Assembly (NCBI RefSeq): GCF_011064595.1
Contig: NZ_JAALJI010000022.1
Coordinates: 62,001-126,000 of the forward strand
Source: Paludisphaera soli
GTDB taxonomy: Bacteria > Planctomycetota > Planctomycetia > Isosphaerales > Isosphaeraceae
Direction: 5' to 3'
Length of the DNA: 64,000 nucleotides
In this document: in pieces, positions 17,417 through 27,039 of the stretch
Layout of the letters: each line of letters opens with the position of its first letter
Position numbering within the stretch: the stretch's first letter is position 1
Notes under the pieces: model-generated
What the model was told of the DNA's origin: nothing
The model's input: only the letters and a program-made list of their open reading frames with translations
Databases searched by the model: none
Program-made: the position numbers and the translations under genes

Positions 17417-18295
17417 TCAGAGCCCGCCGCGGAGCGACTCGGGGAGCGCGGGCGTCCCCCCCGGCCGTGTGCACACGAAGGCGGCGATCTCGTCGGCCCG
17501 CCGGTTGACGTCGACGAGCGGCCGGCCCGCCAGCAGGCCCAGCGTCATGGCCGCCGTGAAGGCGTCGCCGGCCCCGATCGCGTCGACGACCTCGACGGCC
17601 CTCCCCGGGCTGTCGGACCACCGACCTTCCGCGAAGAGGAGGCTGCCGGCCGATCCCCGCGTGACCGCCACCACTCGCAGGCCGAACCGCTCGGAGAGGG
17701 CCTCGACCGACGACTCGACCGGGCCGGGGACGCCGAACATGTCGGCCAGGACGACCAGCTCCTGATCGTTCAGCTTCAGGACGTTCGCCATGCCGAGCGA
17801 CCGCTCGATCACGCCGCGGTCGACGAACGGGGGCCGCAGGTTGACGTCGAGGATCCGCAGGGCGTCCGGCCTCGCCGCGGCGACGATCCGCGCGATCGCC
17901 TCGCGCGACGCCTCCGCCCGCTGCGCCAGGCTGCCGAAGCAGATCGCGTCGGCCTCGGCCGCGTGGGCCAGGGCCGCCGGGCCGGCCTCGATCCGATCCC
18001 AGGCGACGTCCTCGTGGATCGTGTAGCGGGGCTGGCCCGCGGCGTCGACCTCCACGCCGACGGTCCCGGTGGGCGCATCGGGGTCGATCTCCACCGTGTC
18101 GGTCGGCAGGCCCAGGCCGCGGAACCTCTCCAGGACCTCGCGCCCCAAATCGTCGTCGCCGATCCGGGTGACGATCCGCGCGTCGGCCCCGAGCGCCCGG
18201 CAGTGGTAGGCGAAGTTCGCCGGCGCGCCGCCGAGCTGCTTGCCGCCGGGCAGCAGATCCCACAGCACCTCGCCGACGGCCAGGATCTTGTACAT
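17417..18295 (-). CDS. PfkB family carbohydrate kinase (fructokinase-like)
   Basis: A 292-residue ribokinase-fold kinase. N-terminal ILAVGEVLWDLLPGGKQLGG, GGAPANFAYHCRALG and the ATP-site signature DAIGAGDAFTAAM with catalytic base D244 are present. The GEVLWDLLP start and the NLRPPF motif resemble bacterial fructokinases and related sugar kinases. It phosphorylates a sugar with ATP in the cytoplasm. The start at 18295 begins directly at the first family strand; an alternative start 25 codons upstream is possible. It is first in the operon with the sugar porter and arabinofuranosidase, so the natural substrate may be a ketose derived from the imported sugar. Confidence 0.9.
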   Translation of the reverse strand: MYKILAVGEVLWDLLPGGKQLGGAPANFAYHCRALGADARIVTRIGDDDLGREVLERFRGLGLPTDTVEIDPDAPTGTVGVEVDAAGQPRYTIHEDVAWDRIEAGPAALAHAAEADAICFGSLAQRAEASREAIARIVAAARPDALRILDVNLRPPFVDRGVIERSLGMANVLKLNDQELVVLADMFGVPGPVESSVEALSERFGLRVVAVTRGSAGSLLFAEGRWSDSPGRAVEVVDAIGAGDAFTAAMTLGLLAGRPLVDVNRRADEIAAFVCTRPGGTPALPESLRGGL

Positions 18296-18430
18296 CTCGT
18301 CGACTCCGGACGCGATCGGGGGATCGCCGGCCGTGGCGGCTCGCATCCGCCGGGCCTCGCACCAACCCAAGGGAGGCTAACACAGCCCGAAAGTCGAGTC
18401 GAGCGGCCGGCCCCGCTCCCCCGCAAATCG

Positions 18431-18814
18431 TCAGGGACGCGGGGTGGACTCGACCAGGATCAGCCGGTTGCCGTCCGGGTCGTAGGCGTAGGCCTCGCGG
18501 CCGTGCGAGGTGGCGAACGCCGACGTCGCCGAGCCCCCCGCCCCCTCCACCTCGGCCAGCGCCCGATCGAGGCTCGCGACCCGGAAGACCAGGTTCAGCC
18601 CCGCGCGACGGCCCGGCGGATTCGCGAAGTCGGCCGCCCCGCCCCGCTTCGGGCGGAAGATCCCCAGCCGCAGGCCCGGCAGCCGGAAGGCCGCGTAGCC
18701 GTCGCCCAGGCGCTCGTCCGGCTCCCGCCCCAGGATCGCGGAGTAGAAGGCCAGCGCTCGCCCGAAGTCCTCGGATCCGATCGCCGCGAAGGTCTCGTCG
18801 AACTCGATCGCCAT
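18431..18814 (-). CDS. VOC (glyoxalase/bleomycin resistance) family protein
   Basis: A 127-residue vicinal oxygen chelate protein with two beta-alpha-beta-beta-beta modules. Segments AIGSEDFGRALAFYSAILGR (near residues 9-28) and YAYDPDGNRLILVEST at the C-terminus are characteristic. Functions in the family range from glyoxalase to dioxygenase and drug binding, so the role is not predictable. Start at 18814 is favoured by GAGG 4 nt upstream; an ATG ten codons earlier is possible. It stands alone upstream of the sugar kinase operon. Confidence 0.8.
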   Translation of the reverse strand: MAIEFDETFAAIGSEDFGRALAFYSAILGREPDERLGDGYAAFRLPGLRLGIFRPKRGGAADFANPPGRRAGLNLVFRVASLDRALAEVEGAGGSATSAFATSHGREAYAYDPDGNRLILVESTPRP

Positions 18815-18980
18815 CGCCTCTGCCCCCGCTCGCGACCCGGCCACGCCCTCCCGCCAGCGTATCCTCCGGCCCGGGACGACGTCGAGACGCGGGCCCCACC
18901 GCCGGACCGGGCGCCGCCCGAACTATCCATTCAAACGCATCTCTTCGGGCGATCGGCGGCGGAAATTCGCCGACGCCCGC

Positions 18981-19009
18981 TTGACACCGGCGGAGAATCG
19001 GAGATAACC
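18981..19009 (+). promoter_or_regulatory. Candidate promoter upstream of lipoprotein/DUF1559 pair B
   Basis: A consensus TTGACA (18981-18986) is followed after 17 bp by the A/T-rich TAACCA (19004-19009) and then TACTAT (19011-19016). The -35 is perfect; the -10 is poor at 17 bp, and TACTAT would need an unusual 24-bp spacer. The site lies in a 368-bp gene-free stretch before the 19183 gene and is the only A/T island there. Confidence 0.35.
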
Positions 19010-19182
19010 ATACTATCCTTTCGGTCTTTACCGTCAGGACGGACAAAAAAAGCAACGACACTCCGTCGCGCCCGCTTCGACCCTCGCGTGGGGTCGACAT
19101 CCTGCCCTGGCCTCCGGCCTTCGCCCTCGTCGGCCCGGGGGCCCGCCCTCGGCGCGCGACGCCCGAGGAGATTGATCCAGCG

Positions 19183-19401
19183 ATGAACAAGATTCGATTC
19201 GCACTCGCCTGCGCCGCGGCGTTGACGGCGGTCGCGATCCCGATCGGCTGCCTGGGGGACGACCCCGACCGCACGGGAGACGACGTCGCCGGGATCGGCG
19301 CGCCGGGGGTCAACGCCCCGAACGCCCCCCAGACTCAGGAGGAGATGCGCAAGCAGCAGATGGAGCAGGAAGCGGCCTTCCGGAAGGCCCAGAGCAAATG
19401 A
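19183..19401 (+). CDS. Mini-lipoprotein paired with DUF1559 (copy B)
   Basis: A 72-residue lipoprotein. The signal peptide ends in lipobox PIGC (cysteine at residue 23). The mature part is acidic, then Pro/Asn-rich, and ends in a helical Gln/Glu/Lys segment ([20 protein letters not shown]). The NAPQTQEE stretch resembles DAPQTSEE in the lipoprotein at 39551. It sits 70 bp upstream of a DUF1559 gene in the same orientation. GAGGAG lies before the ATG. No known family. Confidence 0.8.
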   Translation: MNKIRFALACAAALTAVAIPIGCLGDDPDRTGDDVAGIGAPGVNAPNAPQTQEEMRKQQMEQEAAFRKAQSK

Positions 19402-19471
19402 CCCCGGCGGCCGCGCCCGGTACGACGCGCCTCCCATTCCTCGATCGACCTCCCCCGAAGGAGCCCCTCTC

Positions 19472-20500
19472 ATGCCTTGCCAGAGACGACGCGGTTTCAC
19501 CCTGATCGAACTTTTGGTCGTGATCGCCATCATCGCCGTTTTGATCGCGCTGCTGCTGCCGGCCGTCCAGTCGGCGCGCGAGGCCGCGCGACGCTCGCAG
19601 TGCGTCAACAACCTGAAGCAGATCGGCCTGGCGGTGCTGAACTACGAGAGCAGCAACGGCGCCCTCGCCCCGACCGGCCTCAGCCCGTGGCCCGGGTCGG
19701 ACGCCCGCGACTCGCACTTCTCCATGAAGCTCCGGATCCTCCCCTTCATGGAGCAGCAGTCGCTCTACAGCGCGTGCAACATGAACCTGGCCGCCTATGT
19801 GGACGGCAACCGGATGGAGAACTGGACCGTCGGCCACACCCGCGTCGCGGGCCTCCTCTGCCCGTCCGACCAGAACGACGGCTGGGACGACCAGGTCGCG
19901 GCCAGCTACGCCAACAACCTCGGGACCAACCGCTATTACAACGACTGGGCGTCCGACGGCCCCTCGTGGTGGCTGGGGACCGACGGCGGCCTGAACAAGA
20001 TGGTCACGCTCTCGAAGATCGTCGACGGCACGAGCAACACGGCCATCTTCAGCGAGGTCCTCAAGGGGACCGGCAAGGGCATCGGCTCCGGCAGCAAGGA
20101 CGGCCGCCACATGCTCTACCAGGCGCCGAACCTGGGCATCCGCAACTTCGCGGGCGAGGTCGACGCCAACTTCAAGCTCTTCCAGGCCTGCCGCAGCCAG
20201 GGCACCGTCCGGATCTGGGACTACAAGGGCGAGCGCTGGATCCAGGGCGACGCCGCCCGGGGCGGCGGCTACCACCACATCGCCACGCCGAACCAGAAGT
20301 CCTGCGCCCTCGACGGCAACACCGGCCCCAACCGCAACGCCGACTCGATCATCGCCCCGTCGTCCAACCACGCCGGCGGCGTGAACATGCTCTTCCTCGA
20401 CGGCTCGGTCCGGTTCGTCAAGGACTCGATCAACTACCAGACCTGGACCGCCCTGGGCACCCGCGACGGCGGCGAGGTCGTCAGCTCCGACAGCCTCTGA
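19472..20500 (+). CDS. DUF1559 prepilin-type protein (H-X9-DG)
   Basis: A 342-residue pseudopilin-like protein. The prepilin leader is [19 protein letters not shown] starting at residue 8, after a short basic PCQRRR stretch that would be cut off by a prepilin peptidase. The helix [20 protein letters not shown] and the LLCPSDQND motif follow. H-X9-DG is [13 protein letters not shown], and the protein ends [17 protein letters not shown] precedes the ATG. It lies 70 bp after mini-lipoprotein B. Role unknown, presumed envelope or extracellular structure. Confidence 0.95.
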   Translation: MPCQRRRGFTLIELLVVIAIIAVLIALLLPAVQSAREAARRSQCVNNLKQIGLAVLNYESSNGALAPTGLSPWPGSDARDSHFSMKLRILPFMEQQSLYSACNMNLAAYVDGNRMENWTVGHTRVAGLLCPSDQNDGWDDQVAASYANNLGTNRYYNDWASDGPSWWLGTDGGLNKMVTLSKIVDGTSNTAIFSEVLKGTGKGIGSGSKDGRHMLYQAPNLGIRNFAGEVDANFKLFQACRSQGTVRIWDYKGERWIQGDAARGGGYHHIATPNQKSCALDGNTGPNRNADSIIAPSSNHAGGVNMLFLDGSVRFVKDSINYQTWTALGTRDGGEVVSSDSL

Positions 20501-20525
20501 CCCCCTTCGCCCCCGCTCGCGAAAC

Positions 20526-20562
20526 GGACGGGACCGCCGGCAACGCCCGGGCGGCCCCGTCC
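20526..20562. terminator. Hairpin between convergent DUF1559 and BSP-like genes
   Basis: Arms 20526-20538 (GGACGGGACCGCC) and 20550-20562 (GGCGGCCCCGTCC) pair over 13 positions with one A-C mismatch and an 11-nt loop. The hairpin lies 26 bp after the DUF1559 stop and 11 bp from the end of the convergent gene, so it could serve both. No T-run. Confidence 0.45.
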
Positions 20563-20572
20563 CCGCGTCGCC

Positions 20573-21634
20573 TCACTTCTTGAGCGACGCCTTCCACTCC
20601 GCGCCCAGCTCCTCCTTGGGCTTGCCGGTCGCCTGCTTGAAGAGGTCGTCGGAGTACGTCCCCTCGCGCATGGCCCGGTTCACCTTGAGGACGAAGTCCG
20701 GGTCGTACTTCTTGACGACGTAGTCGAGGAAGCGGGCGGTGACGCGGTAGCTGTCGTCGTACTTGGCCCGCTCGGGGTTGAGGCCGCCGATGTTCTCCGG
20801 CTCGTAGAGGACGAACCGCACGTAGTCGGCGACCCCCTCGACGAGCCAGCCGGGGTTGGGATTGCGCCGGCCTCGGTAGCGTTGGACGATGTGGGCCGTC
20901 TCGTGGATCATCGCGCCGACGTCGTCGGGATGGTCCTTGAACCACTTGACCGAGCCGGTGATCCGGCCCCCGCCGGCGTAGGCCGGGACGTCGATGTCGT
21001 TTTTCAGCGACATCCGGATCACCCGCGCGGGCCGGTAGCCGTCGCTCTTCAGGGCCTCGTTGATGCGGTCGTAGAACCGCTCGCACTCGCGGGCCGCCTT
21101 CTCGGCCCAGCCGCGCATGCCGGGGGCGTCCAGCTCGTCGACGACGATCTCGACCGGATAGGCGAACCGCCGCACTTCCGGCTCCGAGTCGACGAGGAAC
21201 TCGCGGACGACCAGCGGCCCTTTCGCGTCCTTCCCCGGGACGACGCGGACGGCCTTGAGCTTGCGCCCGGGCTCGGCCTTCGCCGCCCCTTCCCGGAAGT
21301 CGGCAAGCTTCTCGAACGCCTTGCCGTCCGCCGAACCTTCGAGCGAGCCGACGTCGAGCCGGCCGGCGCCGCCGTCGTCGCCGGTACGGACCTCGACCGA
21401 GCCGACCTGCACGGGCGCGTCGAAGGTCAGGGCGACCGCGTGGTCGCCCTCGCCGGCCGCCTCCGTCTCGTACGACGTCGCGTCGTCGCCGTCGAACGCG
21501 AACTGGCGGATCCGCTCGCCGGCCGTGGCGAGGGTCGATTCCACGACCGCCCCCACCGGGGCCTCGGCGCGCGCGACGGCCTGCGAGGCGACGACGATCA
21601 TCGGAAAGGCGAAGACGAAGGCGAAGCGGGGCAT
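20573..21634 (-). CDS. Basic secretory protein (BSP) family metallopeptidase-like protein
   Basis: A 353-residue secreted protein. The signal peptide (residues 1-23) ends in AVARA. An N-terminal region of about 130 residues resembles a discoidin/F5-8C-type jellyroll (DGDDATSYETEA, ALTFDAPVQVGSVEVR). The C-terminal domain matches the BSP family: MIHETAHIVQRYRG near residue 240 gives an HExxH zinc site, followed by PGWLVEGVADYVRF with a likely third ligand. Plant homologues are defence proteins; bacterial ones are presumed peptidases. It converges on the DUF1559 gene at 19472. Confidence 0.85.
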   Translation of the reverse strand: MPRFAFVFAFPMIVVASQAVARAEAPVGAVVESTLATAGERIRQFAFDGDDATSYETEAAGEGDHAVALTFDAPVQVGSVEVRTGDDGGAGRLDVGSLEGSADGKAFEKLADFREGAAKAEPGRKLKAVRVVPGKDAKGPLVVREFLVDSEPEVRRFAYPVEIVVDELDAPGMRGWAEKAARECERFYDRINEALKSDGYRPARVIRMSLKNDIDVPAYAGGGRITGSVKWFKDHPDDVGAMIHETAHIVQRYRGRRNPNPGWLVEGVADYVRFVLYEPENIGGLNPERAKYDDSYRVTARFLDYVVKKYDPDFVLKVNRAMREGTYSDDLFKQATGKPKEELGAEWKASLKK

Positions 21635-21783
21635 GGGCGATACCTCGGGCGTTCGGGCCGGACCGGGCCGGTTGACGAATGCGGCTCCAATCCGATCGCC
21701 TTAGGATATCCGGAGCGACTCCGCCACGAAAACAACCGACCCCCGCCGGACCGCGCCAATCGTTTCAACCGCCGGAACCATCC

Positions 21784-21812
21784 TTGTCTTTCCGGAGTCG
21801 ACATGATAGAAT
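21784..21812 (+). promoter_or_regulatory. Candidate promoter for DUF1559 gene at 22068
   Basis: TTGTCT (21784-21789), a 17-bp spacer and TAGAAT (21807-21812) match the sigma-70 pattern at about 9 of 12 positions. It lies in the 433-bp gap between the divergent BSP-like gene and the DUF1559 gene and would give a leader of roughly 250 nt. The rest of the gap contains no convincing reading frame. Confidence 0.45.
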
Positions 21813-22067
21813 AAGCTTACTCCACTTGAACTGATGCCAAGCCCGCCCCCCGGTCGAGACTTCCTACCATCGGTTCGATCACTCTCGGCACCTCGCCGCT
21901 CTGCTCCCCGGCCATCGGGGACGAGCCGGGTCCGCGCCGCCTCGCGGCCCCGACGGCCGCGCGTCGCCCGACGTGATATCTTTCGGATCGGAGTCCGGCT
22001 TCGCGTCATGTGGGCGGCCTTCCGCCGGATCCTCTCCACTCCACCGCCTTCGTTGGGAGTCCTGTCC

Positions 22068-23081
22068 ATGTCGCGCCGACGGGGTTTCACGCTGATCGAG
22101 CTTCTCGTGGTGATCGCGATCATCGCGGTCCTGATCGCCCTGTTGCTGCCCGCCGTGCAGTCGGCCCGCGAGGCGGCCCGCCGCGCCCAGTGCGTCAACA
22201 ACCTGAAGCAGATGGGCCTGGGCCTGGCCAACTATGAAAGCGCGATCGGCAAGTTCCCGCTCGGCTCGATCTTCGTCGACACCAACAACTGCGCCCGCAC
22301 CTACAATCCGTACTACAACGTGTTCGTGATGATCATGCCGTACATCGAGCAGACGGCCGCCTACAACGCCCTGAACTTCCACAGCGCCTCGGGCTACAAC
22401 TCGGCGTTCAACACGACGGGCTACAGCACCAAGATCGCGGCCTACGTCTGCCCGTCGGACCTGCCGAACTCCCCGCTGAACCCCGCCGCGGGCCAGTTCC
22501 CCACGCCCCAGCTCAGCTACGCCTACTGCGTGGGGCTGGAGGACACCCAGAACTACTCGCTGGACACGCCGGCCATGTGCGGGCTGATCGAGCCCGACGG
22601 CGTGTTCGGCTACAATTTCTGCTACGGCGTCAGCGGAGTGCCCGACGGGCTCAGCAACACGATCTTCCTCGGCGAGTCCTCGCGGTTCCGGGGCGAGCCG
22701 GGCGCGGTCGGGTCGACCCCGAACTACGTGCCGGCCTACCCGCTCGCCGGCATCATCTACCAGCCCGGGTTCATGAACGACACCCGCCCCGTCGGTTGGG
22801 CGACCACCGCGACGAAGATCAACGCCCCGGCGCAACGGTTCCCGCTCCTGGGCTCCAGCTTCTACAGCCCGGCCAACTCCAACGACCTGGCGAACTGGTA
22901 CAAGATCCCCCAGGTGCAGACCTACGGCCAGTTCGGCTTCCACAGCCAGCATTCCGCCGGCGCGAACGTCCTGCTCGGCGACGGCTCGGTGCGGTTCCTC
23001 AAGGAGTCCACCAGCCTGGCCGTCCTGAACGGCCTCGGCACCCGTAACCGCGGCGAGGTGATCTCGGCCGACGGCTACTGA
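22068..23081 (+). CDS. DUF1559 prepilin-type protein (H-X9-DG)
   Basis: A 337-residue pseudopilin-like protein. It begins [20 protein letters not shown], so the leader peptide is only a few residues before the processing site. [20 protein letters not shown] follows. The body is Tyr/Asn-rich with [10 protein letters not shown]; the H-X9-DG motif is [13 protein letters not shown], with LLGDGS in place of the usual LFLDGS. The start at 22068 has GGGAGTCCTGTCC upstream, whereas the open frame extends 78 codons further with no homology. A mini-lipoprotein gene follows after 49 bp. Confidence 0.95.
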   Translation: MSRRRGFTLIELLVVIAIIAVLIALLLPAVQSAREAARRAQCVNNLKQMGLGLANYESAIGKFPLGSIFVDTNNCARTYNPYYNVFVMIMPYIEQTAAYNALNFHSASGYNSAFNTTGYSTKIAAYVCPSDLPNSPLNPAAGQFPTPQLSYAYCVGLEDTQNYSLDTPAMCGLIEPDGVFGYNFCYGVSGVPDGLSNTIFLGESSRFRGEPGAVGSTPNYVPAYPLAGIIYQPGFMNDTRPVGWATTATKINAPAQRFPLLGSSFYSPANSNDLANWYKIPQVQTYGQFGFHSQHSAGANVLLGDGSVRFLKESTSLAVLNGLGTRNRGEVISADGY

Positions 23082-23130
23082 GCGGACCCTCGCCGACGCC
23101 GCACCACGACCGACCTCTCCGAGAACCCTC

Positions 23131-23331
23131 ATGAACCGCCTGCGAAACGCCGCGATCGTGCTGCTGACCCTGGCCGGCCTGGCCGGCTGCGACCCCGGCG
23201 GCGGTGCCGTCGTCGCCCCGGCCCCCGACGAGGAGGTCGCCGAGGGGCCGGACCGCGTCGCCAAGAAAGGCCGAAAGGCCCCCAAGGCCCCAACCACCCG
23301 CCAGCCCTCGACGGGCCTCGGGGCCGATTGA
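23131..23331 (+). CDS. Mini-lipoprotein paired with DUF1559 (copy C)
   Basis: A 66-residue lipoprotein with lipobox LAGC (cysteine at residue 20). The mature part is short: a Pro/Ala/Glu segment, then a strongly basic stretch (RVAKKGRKAPKAPTTR). It follows the DUF1559 gene by 49 bp, the reverse of the order in copies A and B. TCCGAGAACCCTC gives a weak binding site. No known family. Confidence 0.75.
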   Translation: MNRLRNAAIVLLTLAGLAGCDPGGGAVVAPAPDEEVAEGPDRVAKKGRKAPKAPTTRQPSTGLGAD

Positions 23332-23397
23332 CCCGACCTTCGGCGTCGTCGATGAAGCAGCGTTGAAGCCACGGCCCTCCGCCGGGGTCGTTCGCGT

Positions 23398-23877
23398 TCA
23401 GGCCAGTTCGAGCTGGGGCTTCTCCGATTCGAGCCGGGCGACGATCCGCGAGGTGTAGCGCTCCAGCTCCGGCTCGATCACGCAGGCGACCACCTTCCAC
23501 ATCTTGAAGTCCTGCGGGCTGATGCGGTGGTCCGTCGAACGGTTCATGATGACCAGGTTGGCCATCTCGACCGCGCCGAAGTGCGAGATCCCGTGGCTCT
23601 TGAGGCACTCGATCGTCGCCGAGAGCCGATCCTTCTGCATGACGGCCCGCTGCTTGTCGCGGTAGTCCTTCACCGCCTGCGCGCCGATCACCGCCGGCGG
23701 GGCGAGGAACGTGGCCGCCCCCGCGCCGATCGCCCCGGCCACCGCCTTCGCGCGGTTCGTGCCGCGGAACTTGGCCGAGTCGTAGCTCTGCGCCACGGTG
23801 TTGTTGCGGAGCTGGTAGTCGGCGATCTTCTTGTAGTTCTTAACGCCCTGGACGAGGGAATTCAGCATGCTCGGCAT
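23398..23877 (-). CDS. Uncharacterised 159-residue protein with small hydrophobic segment
   Basis: I do not recognise a family. The N-terminus is helical and polar (LNSLVQGVKNYKKIADYQLR). A Gly/Ala-rich segment (AVAGAIGAGAATFLAPPAVI, about residues 45-64) could insert into a membrane or act as a glycine-zipper. The C-terminal half (ATIECLKSHGISHFGAVEMA, HRISPQDFKMWKVVACVIEP) is helical. The start at 23877 has GGGAGG 8 nt upstream; an upstream in-frame ATG gives an unlikely extension. It is convergent with mini-lipoprotein C. Confidence 0.7.
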   Translation of the reverse strand: MPSMLNSLVQGVKNYKKIADYQLRNNTVAQSYDSAKFRGTNRAKAVAGAIGAGAATFLAPPAVIGAQAVKDYRDKQRAVMQKDRLSATIECLKSHGISHFGAVEMANLVIMNRSTDHRISPQDFKMWKVVACVIEPELERYTSRIVARLESEKPQLELA

Positions 23878-24099
23878 CGTCGAGACCTCCCGGGGTGAGG
23901 GGACGCGGAATCGGGCCTGAAATCGCCCGACCCCTCCTGAACGTCCGGGGCGTGACAGCATCTGGCTCGGCCCACTTCGGGCGAACTCCTACGGATTTCA
24001 CTTGTCCTTCGCCCCGGGAGGGCCGTATCCTCCGTCCGCGTCGCGTGGCGCCATGCAAGACGGCAAGTTTACGGATCGAGACGGATCGGGGGTCGGTTC

Positions 24100-26556
24100 A
24101 TGGGTCGCGAGCGAAGGATCGAGCGTGGGCGTCCGGGAAGCCGGTTGGCATGGGCGGCGGCGCTCGCGTGCCTGATCGGGATGGGCCTGGCCTCGGGATG
24201 GGCGGAAGCCGAGGAGGCGCGGACCTCGCCGGCCAGGTCCGTGCCGGCCGACGGGCTCCTGGCCTATTTCGCGTTCGACGGCCTGAAGGCCCACGAGGCG
24301 GCCTGGAAGAAGACCGCCGCGTGGAAGGCGCTCCACGAGACGTCCCTCGGCGCGCTGCTCGACGACCTCGCGAGCCAGGGCCTCGACCTGCTCGGCGAGA
24401 ACGAGCCCCGCTTCCGCGAGTTCCGCGGGCCTTTGAAGCTGGCCTTCGAGCATCTCAAGGACGAGGGCTTCGCCCTGGGGATCTTCGGCGATCCCAGGAA
24501 CGTCCCGCTGCGCGTCCTGGTCCTCCCCCGGGCGAACGGCCCGGAGCTGGTGAAGGCCCTGGAGGAGGGGCTCCCCAGGCTCGACGGCCCCGCCGCGAAG
24601 ACCATCGAACGGGATGGCCGGACCATCCACGCGCTGAACGAGTTCTCGTGGTGGGTTGAGAAGGACGACCTGATCTTCGCCGACGCCGACGGGGTGGACG
24701 CCGTCCTGGCGACGCTCGACGGCAAGGCCCCGAGCGCGCTCGACCACCCGCTCCGCGGGGCGTTGACGAAGGCCGACGGCGACTTCGAGCCCGTCGCCCA
24801 CGGCTTCGTCGACATGGCCGCCCTGCCGCCGCCGCCGCCCGACGTCGCGAAGCTCGGCCTCGACGGCATCAAGCGGATGGACTTCCGCTGGGGCTTCCAG
24901 GGCGAGGCCCTGGTGACGATCGGCCGGATCGCCGCGCCGGCCCCGCGCCGGGGCGTCCTGGCGATGCTGGACCAGCCGGAGTTCTCGATCGGCTCCCTGC
25001 CGCCGATCCCGGCCGACCTGAACTCGTTCGGCGCCTTCTCGATCGACCTGGCGAAATCCTACGACCGCTTCGCGGCGCTCCTGAAGGAGAACGACCCCGA
25101 GGGCGCGGGGCAGATCGCCCGGTTCGAGGCGGCGGCCCGCCAGGTCCTCGGCCTGGACCTCCGCGCCGACCTGCTCAAGCTGCTGGGCCCCAAGACCGCG
25201 GTCTACCTGCTGCCGGTCGAGCTTCCCGAGCAAGGCTTCCCCGACCCCCGCATGGCCGGCCTGTTCGTGTATACCGGGCTGGTCCTCTCGATGGAGACGA
25301 CCGACGAGGCCGCGCTGCCGGCGCAGGTCGACAAGATCGCGAAGCAGCTCAACGCGCTGATCGCCGCCCAGGTGAAGGGGATGCCGCGGACGCCGAAGTT
25401 CGTCCGCTCGGCCGGGCCGAAGGTCGAGTACACGATGGAGGTGAAGGGGCTGGGGCTGCCGCCGTTCCTCGAAGACGCCCTGTCGCCGACGATCGCCGTG
25501 GGCGGAGGCCAGCTCGTCGTCGCGTTCAGCCGCGACGGGGCCCGGAAGGCGATCGAGACCGCCTCGAATCCCGACAAGCGCTGGAAGCCGACCGGGGCCT
25601 TCGTCCCCCTGGCCGAGCGGCTGCCGAACGGCCTGCTCCTGCTGGAGGTCGCCGACGTCCGCGACACCATCCCGGACCTGATCGAGGGGCTGCCTCAGAT
25701 CGCCGAGATGGCCAACGCCGCGATCGCCGAGCGCATGGGGAAGGAGAACGTGATCGAGGTCGACCCCGAGAAGGTCCCGACCGCCGACCAACTCCGGGCC
25801 TTGCTCTTCCCCGCGTCGACGGCCGTCGCCGTGGACGACGAGGGGATCGTGTACCACCAGCGCGAGTCGCTCCCCCGCTTCACCTCGCCCCAGGCCTCGG
25901 CCGTGGCGGTCGCGCTCCTGCTCCCCGCCGTGCAGGCGGCGCGCGAGGCCGCCCGCCGCGCCCAGTGCGTCAATGAGTTGAAGCAGATCGGCCTGGCCGC
26001 GCACAACTATCACGACGCCCACGGGGCGTTCCCCGCCGACATCGTCGACAAGGACGGCAAGCCCCTATTGAGCTGGCGGGTGGCGATCCTCCCCTACCTC
26101 GACCGGCAAGAGCTGTACGAGAAGTTCAAGCTCGACGAGCCGTGGGACTCGGACCACAACAAGCCGCTGCTGGAGGAGATGCCCGGCTTCCTCCTCTGCC
26201 CCAGCCGCCCCTCGGGCGACAAGACCCGGACGCCCTACCAGGGCTTCGCCGGCCCCGGCGCGATCTTCGAGCCCGGCCGCAAGGCCCGGATCGCCGACAT
26301 CACCGACGGCACGTCCTTCACGCTCCTCGCGGTCGAAGGCGAGGCGGACGTCCCCTGGACCAAGCCCGCCGACCTGCCGTTCGACCCCGAGGCCCGGCCG
26401 TCCTTCTACGGGGCCGGTTCCAGGCATCCCGGCGGCTTCAACGCCCTGTTCGCCGACGGCTCGGTGCATTTCCTGAAGCGGACGATCAACGCCCTGACGC
26501 TCAAGGCGCTCATCACCCGCGACGGCGGCGAGGTCGTCGCGACCGACGCATTCTGA
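24100..26556 (+). CDS. Secreted 818-residue protein with C-terminal DUF1559 domain (no prepilin leader)
   Basis: The protein starts with a signal-like segment ([20 protein letters not shown], residues 16-35), not a prepilin leader. A large N-terminal region (about residues 45-600) has repeated [24 protein letters not shown] features and resembles DUF3352-type surface proteins. From about residue 607 the sequence becomes DUF1559: [49 protein letters not shown] and H-X9-DG ([13 protein letters not shown]), ending [10 protein letters not shown]. The pilin-like helix therefore lies inside the chain. Similar long DUF1559 fusions are known in planctomycetes; function is unknown. Confidence 0.9.
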   Translation: MGRERRIERGRPGSRLAWAAALACLIGMGLASGWAEAEEARTSPARSVPADGLLAYFAFDGLKAHEAAWKKTAAWKALHETSLGALLDDLASQGLDLLGENEPRFREFRGPLKLAFEHLKDEGFALGIFGDPRNVPLRVLVLPRANGPELVKALEEGLPRLDGPAAKTIERDGRTIHALNEFSWWVEKDDLIFADADGVDAVLATLDGKAPSALDHPLRGALTKADGDFEPVAHGFVDMAALPPPPPDVAKLGLDGIKRMDFRWGFQGEALVTIGRIAAPAPRRGVLAMLDQPEFSIGSLPPIPADLNSFGAFSIDLAKSYDRFAALLKENDPEGAGQIARFEAAARQVLGLDLRADLLKLLGPKTAVYLLPVELPEQGFPDPRMAGLFVYTGLVLSMETTDEAALPAQVDKIAKQLNALIAAQVKGMPRTPKFVRSAGPKVEYTMEVKGLGLPPFLEDALSPTIAVGGGQLVVAFSRDGARKAIETASNPDKRWKPTGAFVPLAERLPNGLLLLEVADVRDTIPDLIEGLPQIAEMANAAIAERMGKENVIEVDPEKVPTADQLRALLFPASTAVAVDDEGIVYHQRESLPRFTSPQASAVAVALLLPAVQAAREAARRAQCVNELKQIGLAAHNYHDAHGAFPADIVDKDGKPLLSWRVAILPYLDRQELYEKFKLDEPWDSDHNKPLLEEMPGFLLCPSRPSGDKTRTPYQGFAGPGAIFEPGRKARIADITDGTSFTLLAVEGEADVPWTKPADLPFDPEARPSFYGAGSRHPGGFNALFADGSVHFLKRTINALTLKALITRDGGEVVATDAF

Positions 26557-27039
26557 GTCGCCGTCTCAATCAGAACGCGGTCGATGAGGCGAGCCCGGTC
26601 GCCCGTCCTCGCGTATCCCGGACGAAATCCGCCGGGAAACGGCGCCCGGCCCCCGTTCTTCCTCACCAACGCGATCGTCACCACGGCCCCGAGTCCCTCG
26701 CGCCGATCTCGGTCGAGGGCTCGGGGCCGGTCGTTTCGACCCCCGCCCGCCTCGACGCGATCGGCTCCACCAGCTCCCGGCGGACGTCGGCCCTTGAGCC
26801 GTGCCCGACCACGTCCCCGCACGCCCCCCCCCGGAGATCAGACCGACTTCCCTGCCGGGCGCACCTCCGGGACCGAAATCGACCGATGGGCACCGGTCAC
26901 GGATTGACGGGGGCGAGCGGGCCTGAGCATACTTTAAGAATCGAATTGAGACTGGATCCCAATGTTAATCCTGCATCCGTCGCGAGCGGTCCGCGTCTCA
27001 GCGGCCACTTCGCGGAGAATCGAGAGGCTCGTCCCGCCC
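26557..27039 (+). other. Gene-free stretch ahead of a DUF1559 gene
   Basis: About 480 bp with no convincing coding frame. Its only A/T-rich part is near 26925-26960 (GCATACTTTAAGAATCG). TTGACG at 26904-26909 is followed 20 bp later by TACTTT, a weak promoter match. No mini-lipoprotein gene is found here, unlike at the other prepilin-type DUF1559 loci. Confidence 0.4.

Noticed and set aside
15987-19313. 1108-residue frame ending in the sugar porter
   Set aside because: Everything upstream of GTG at 17390 is a shadow of the kinase and VOC genes; only the last 467 codons are homologous to a family.
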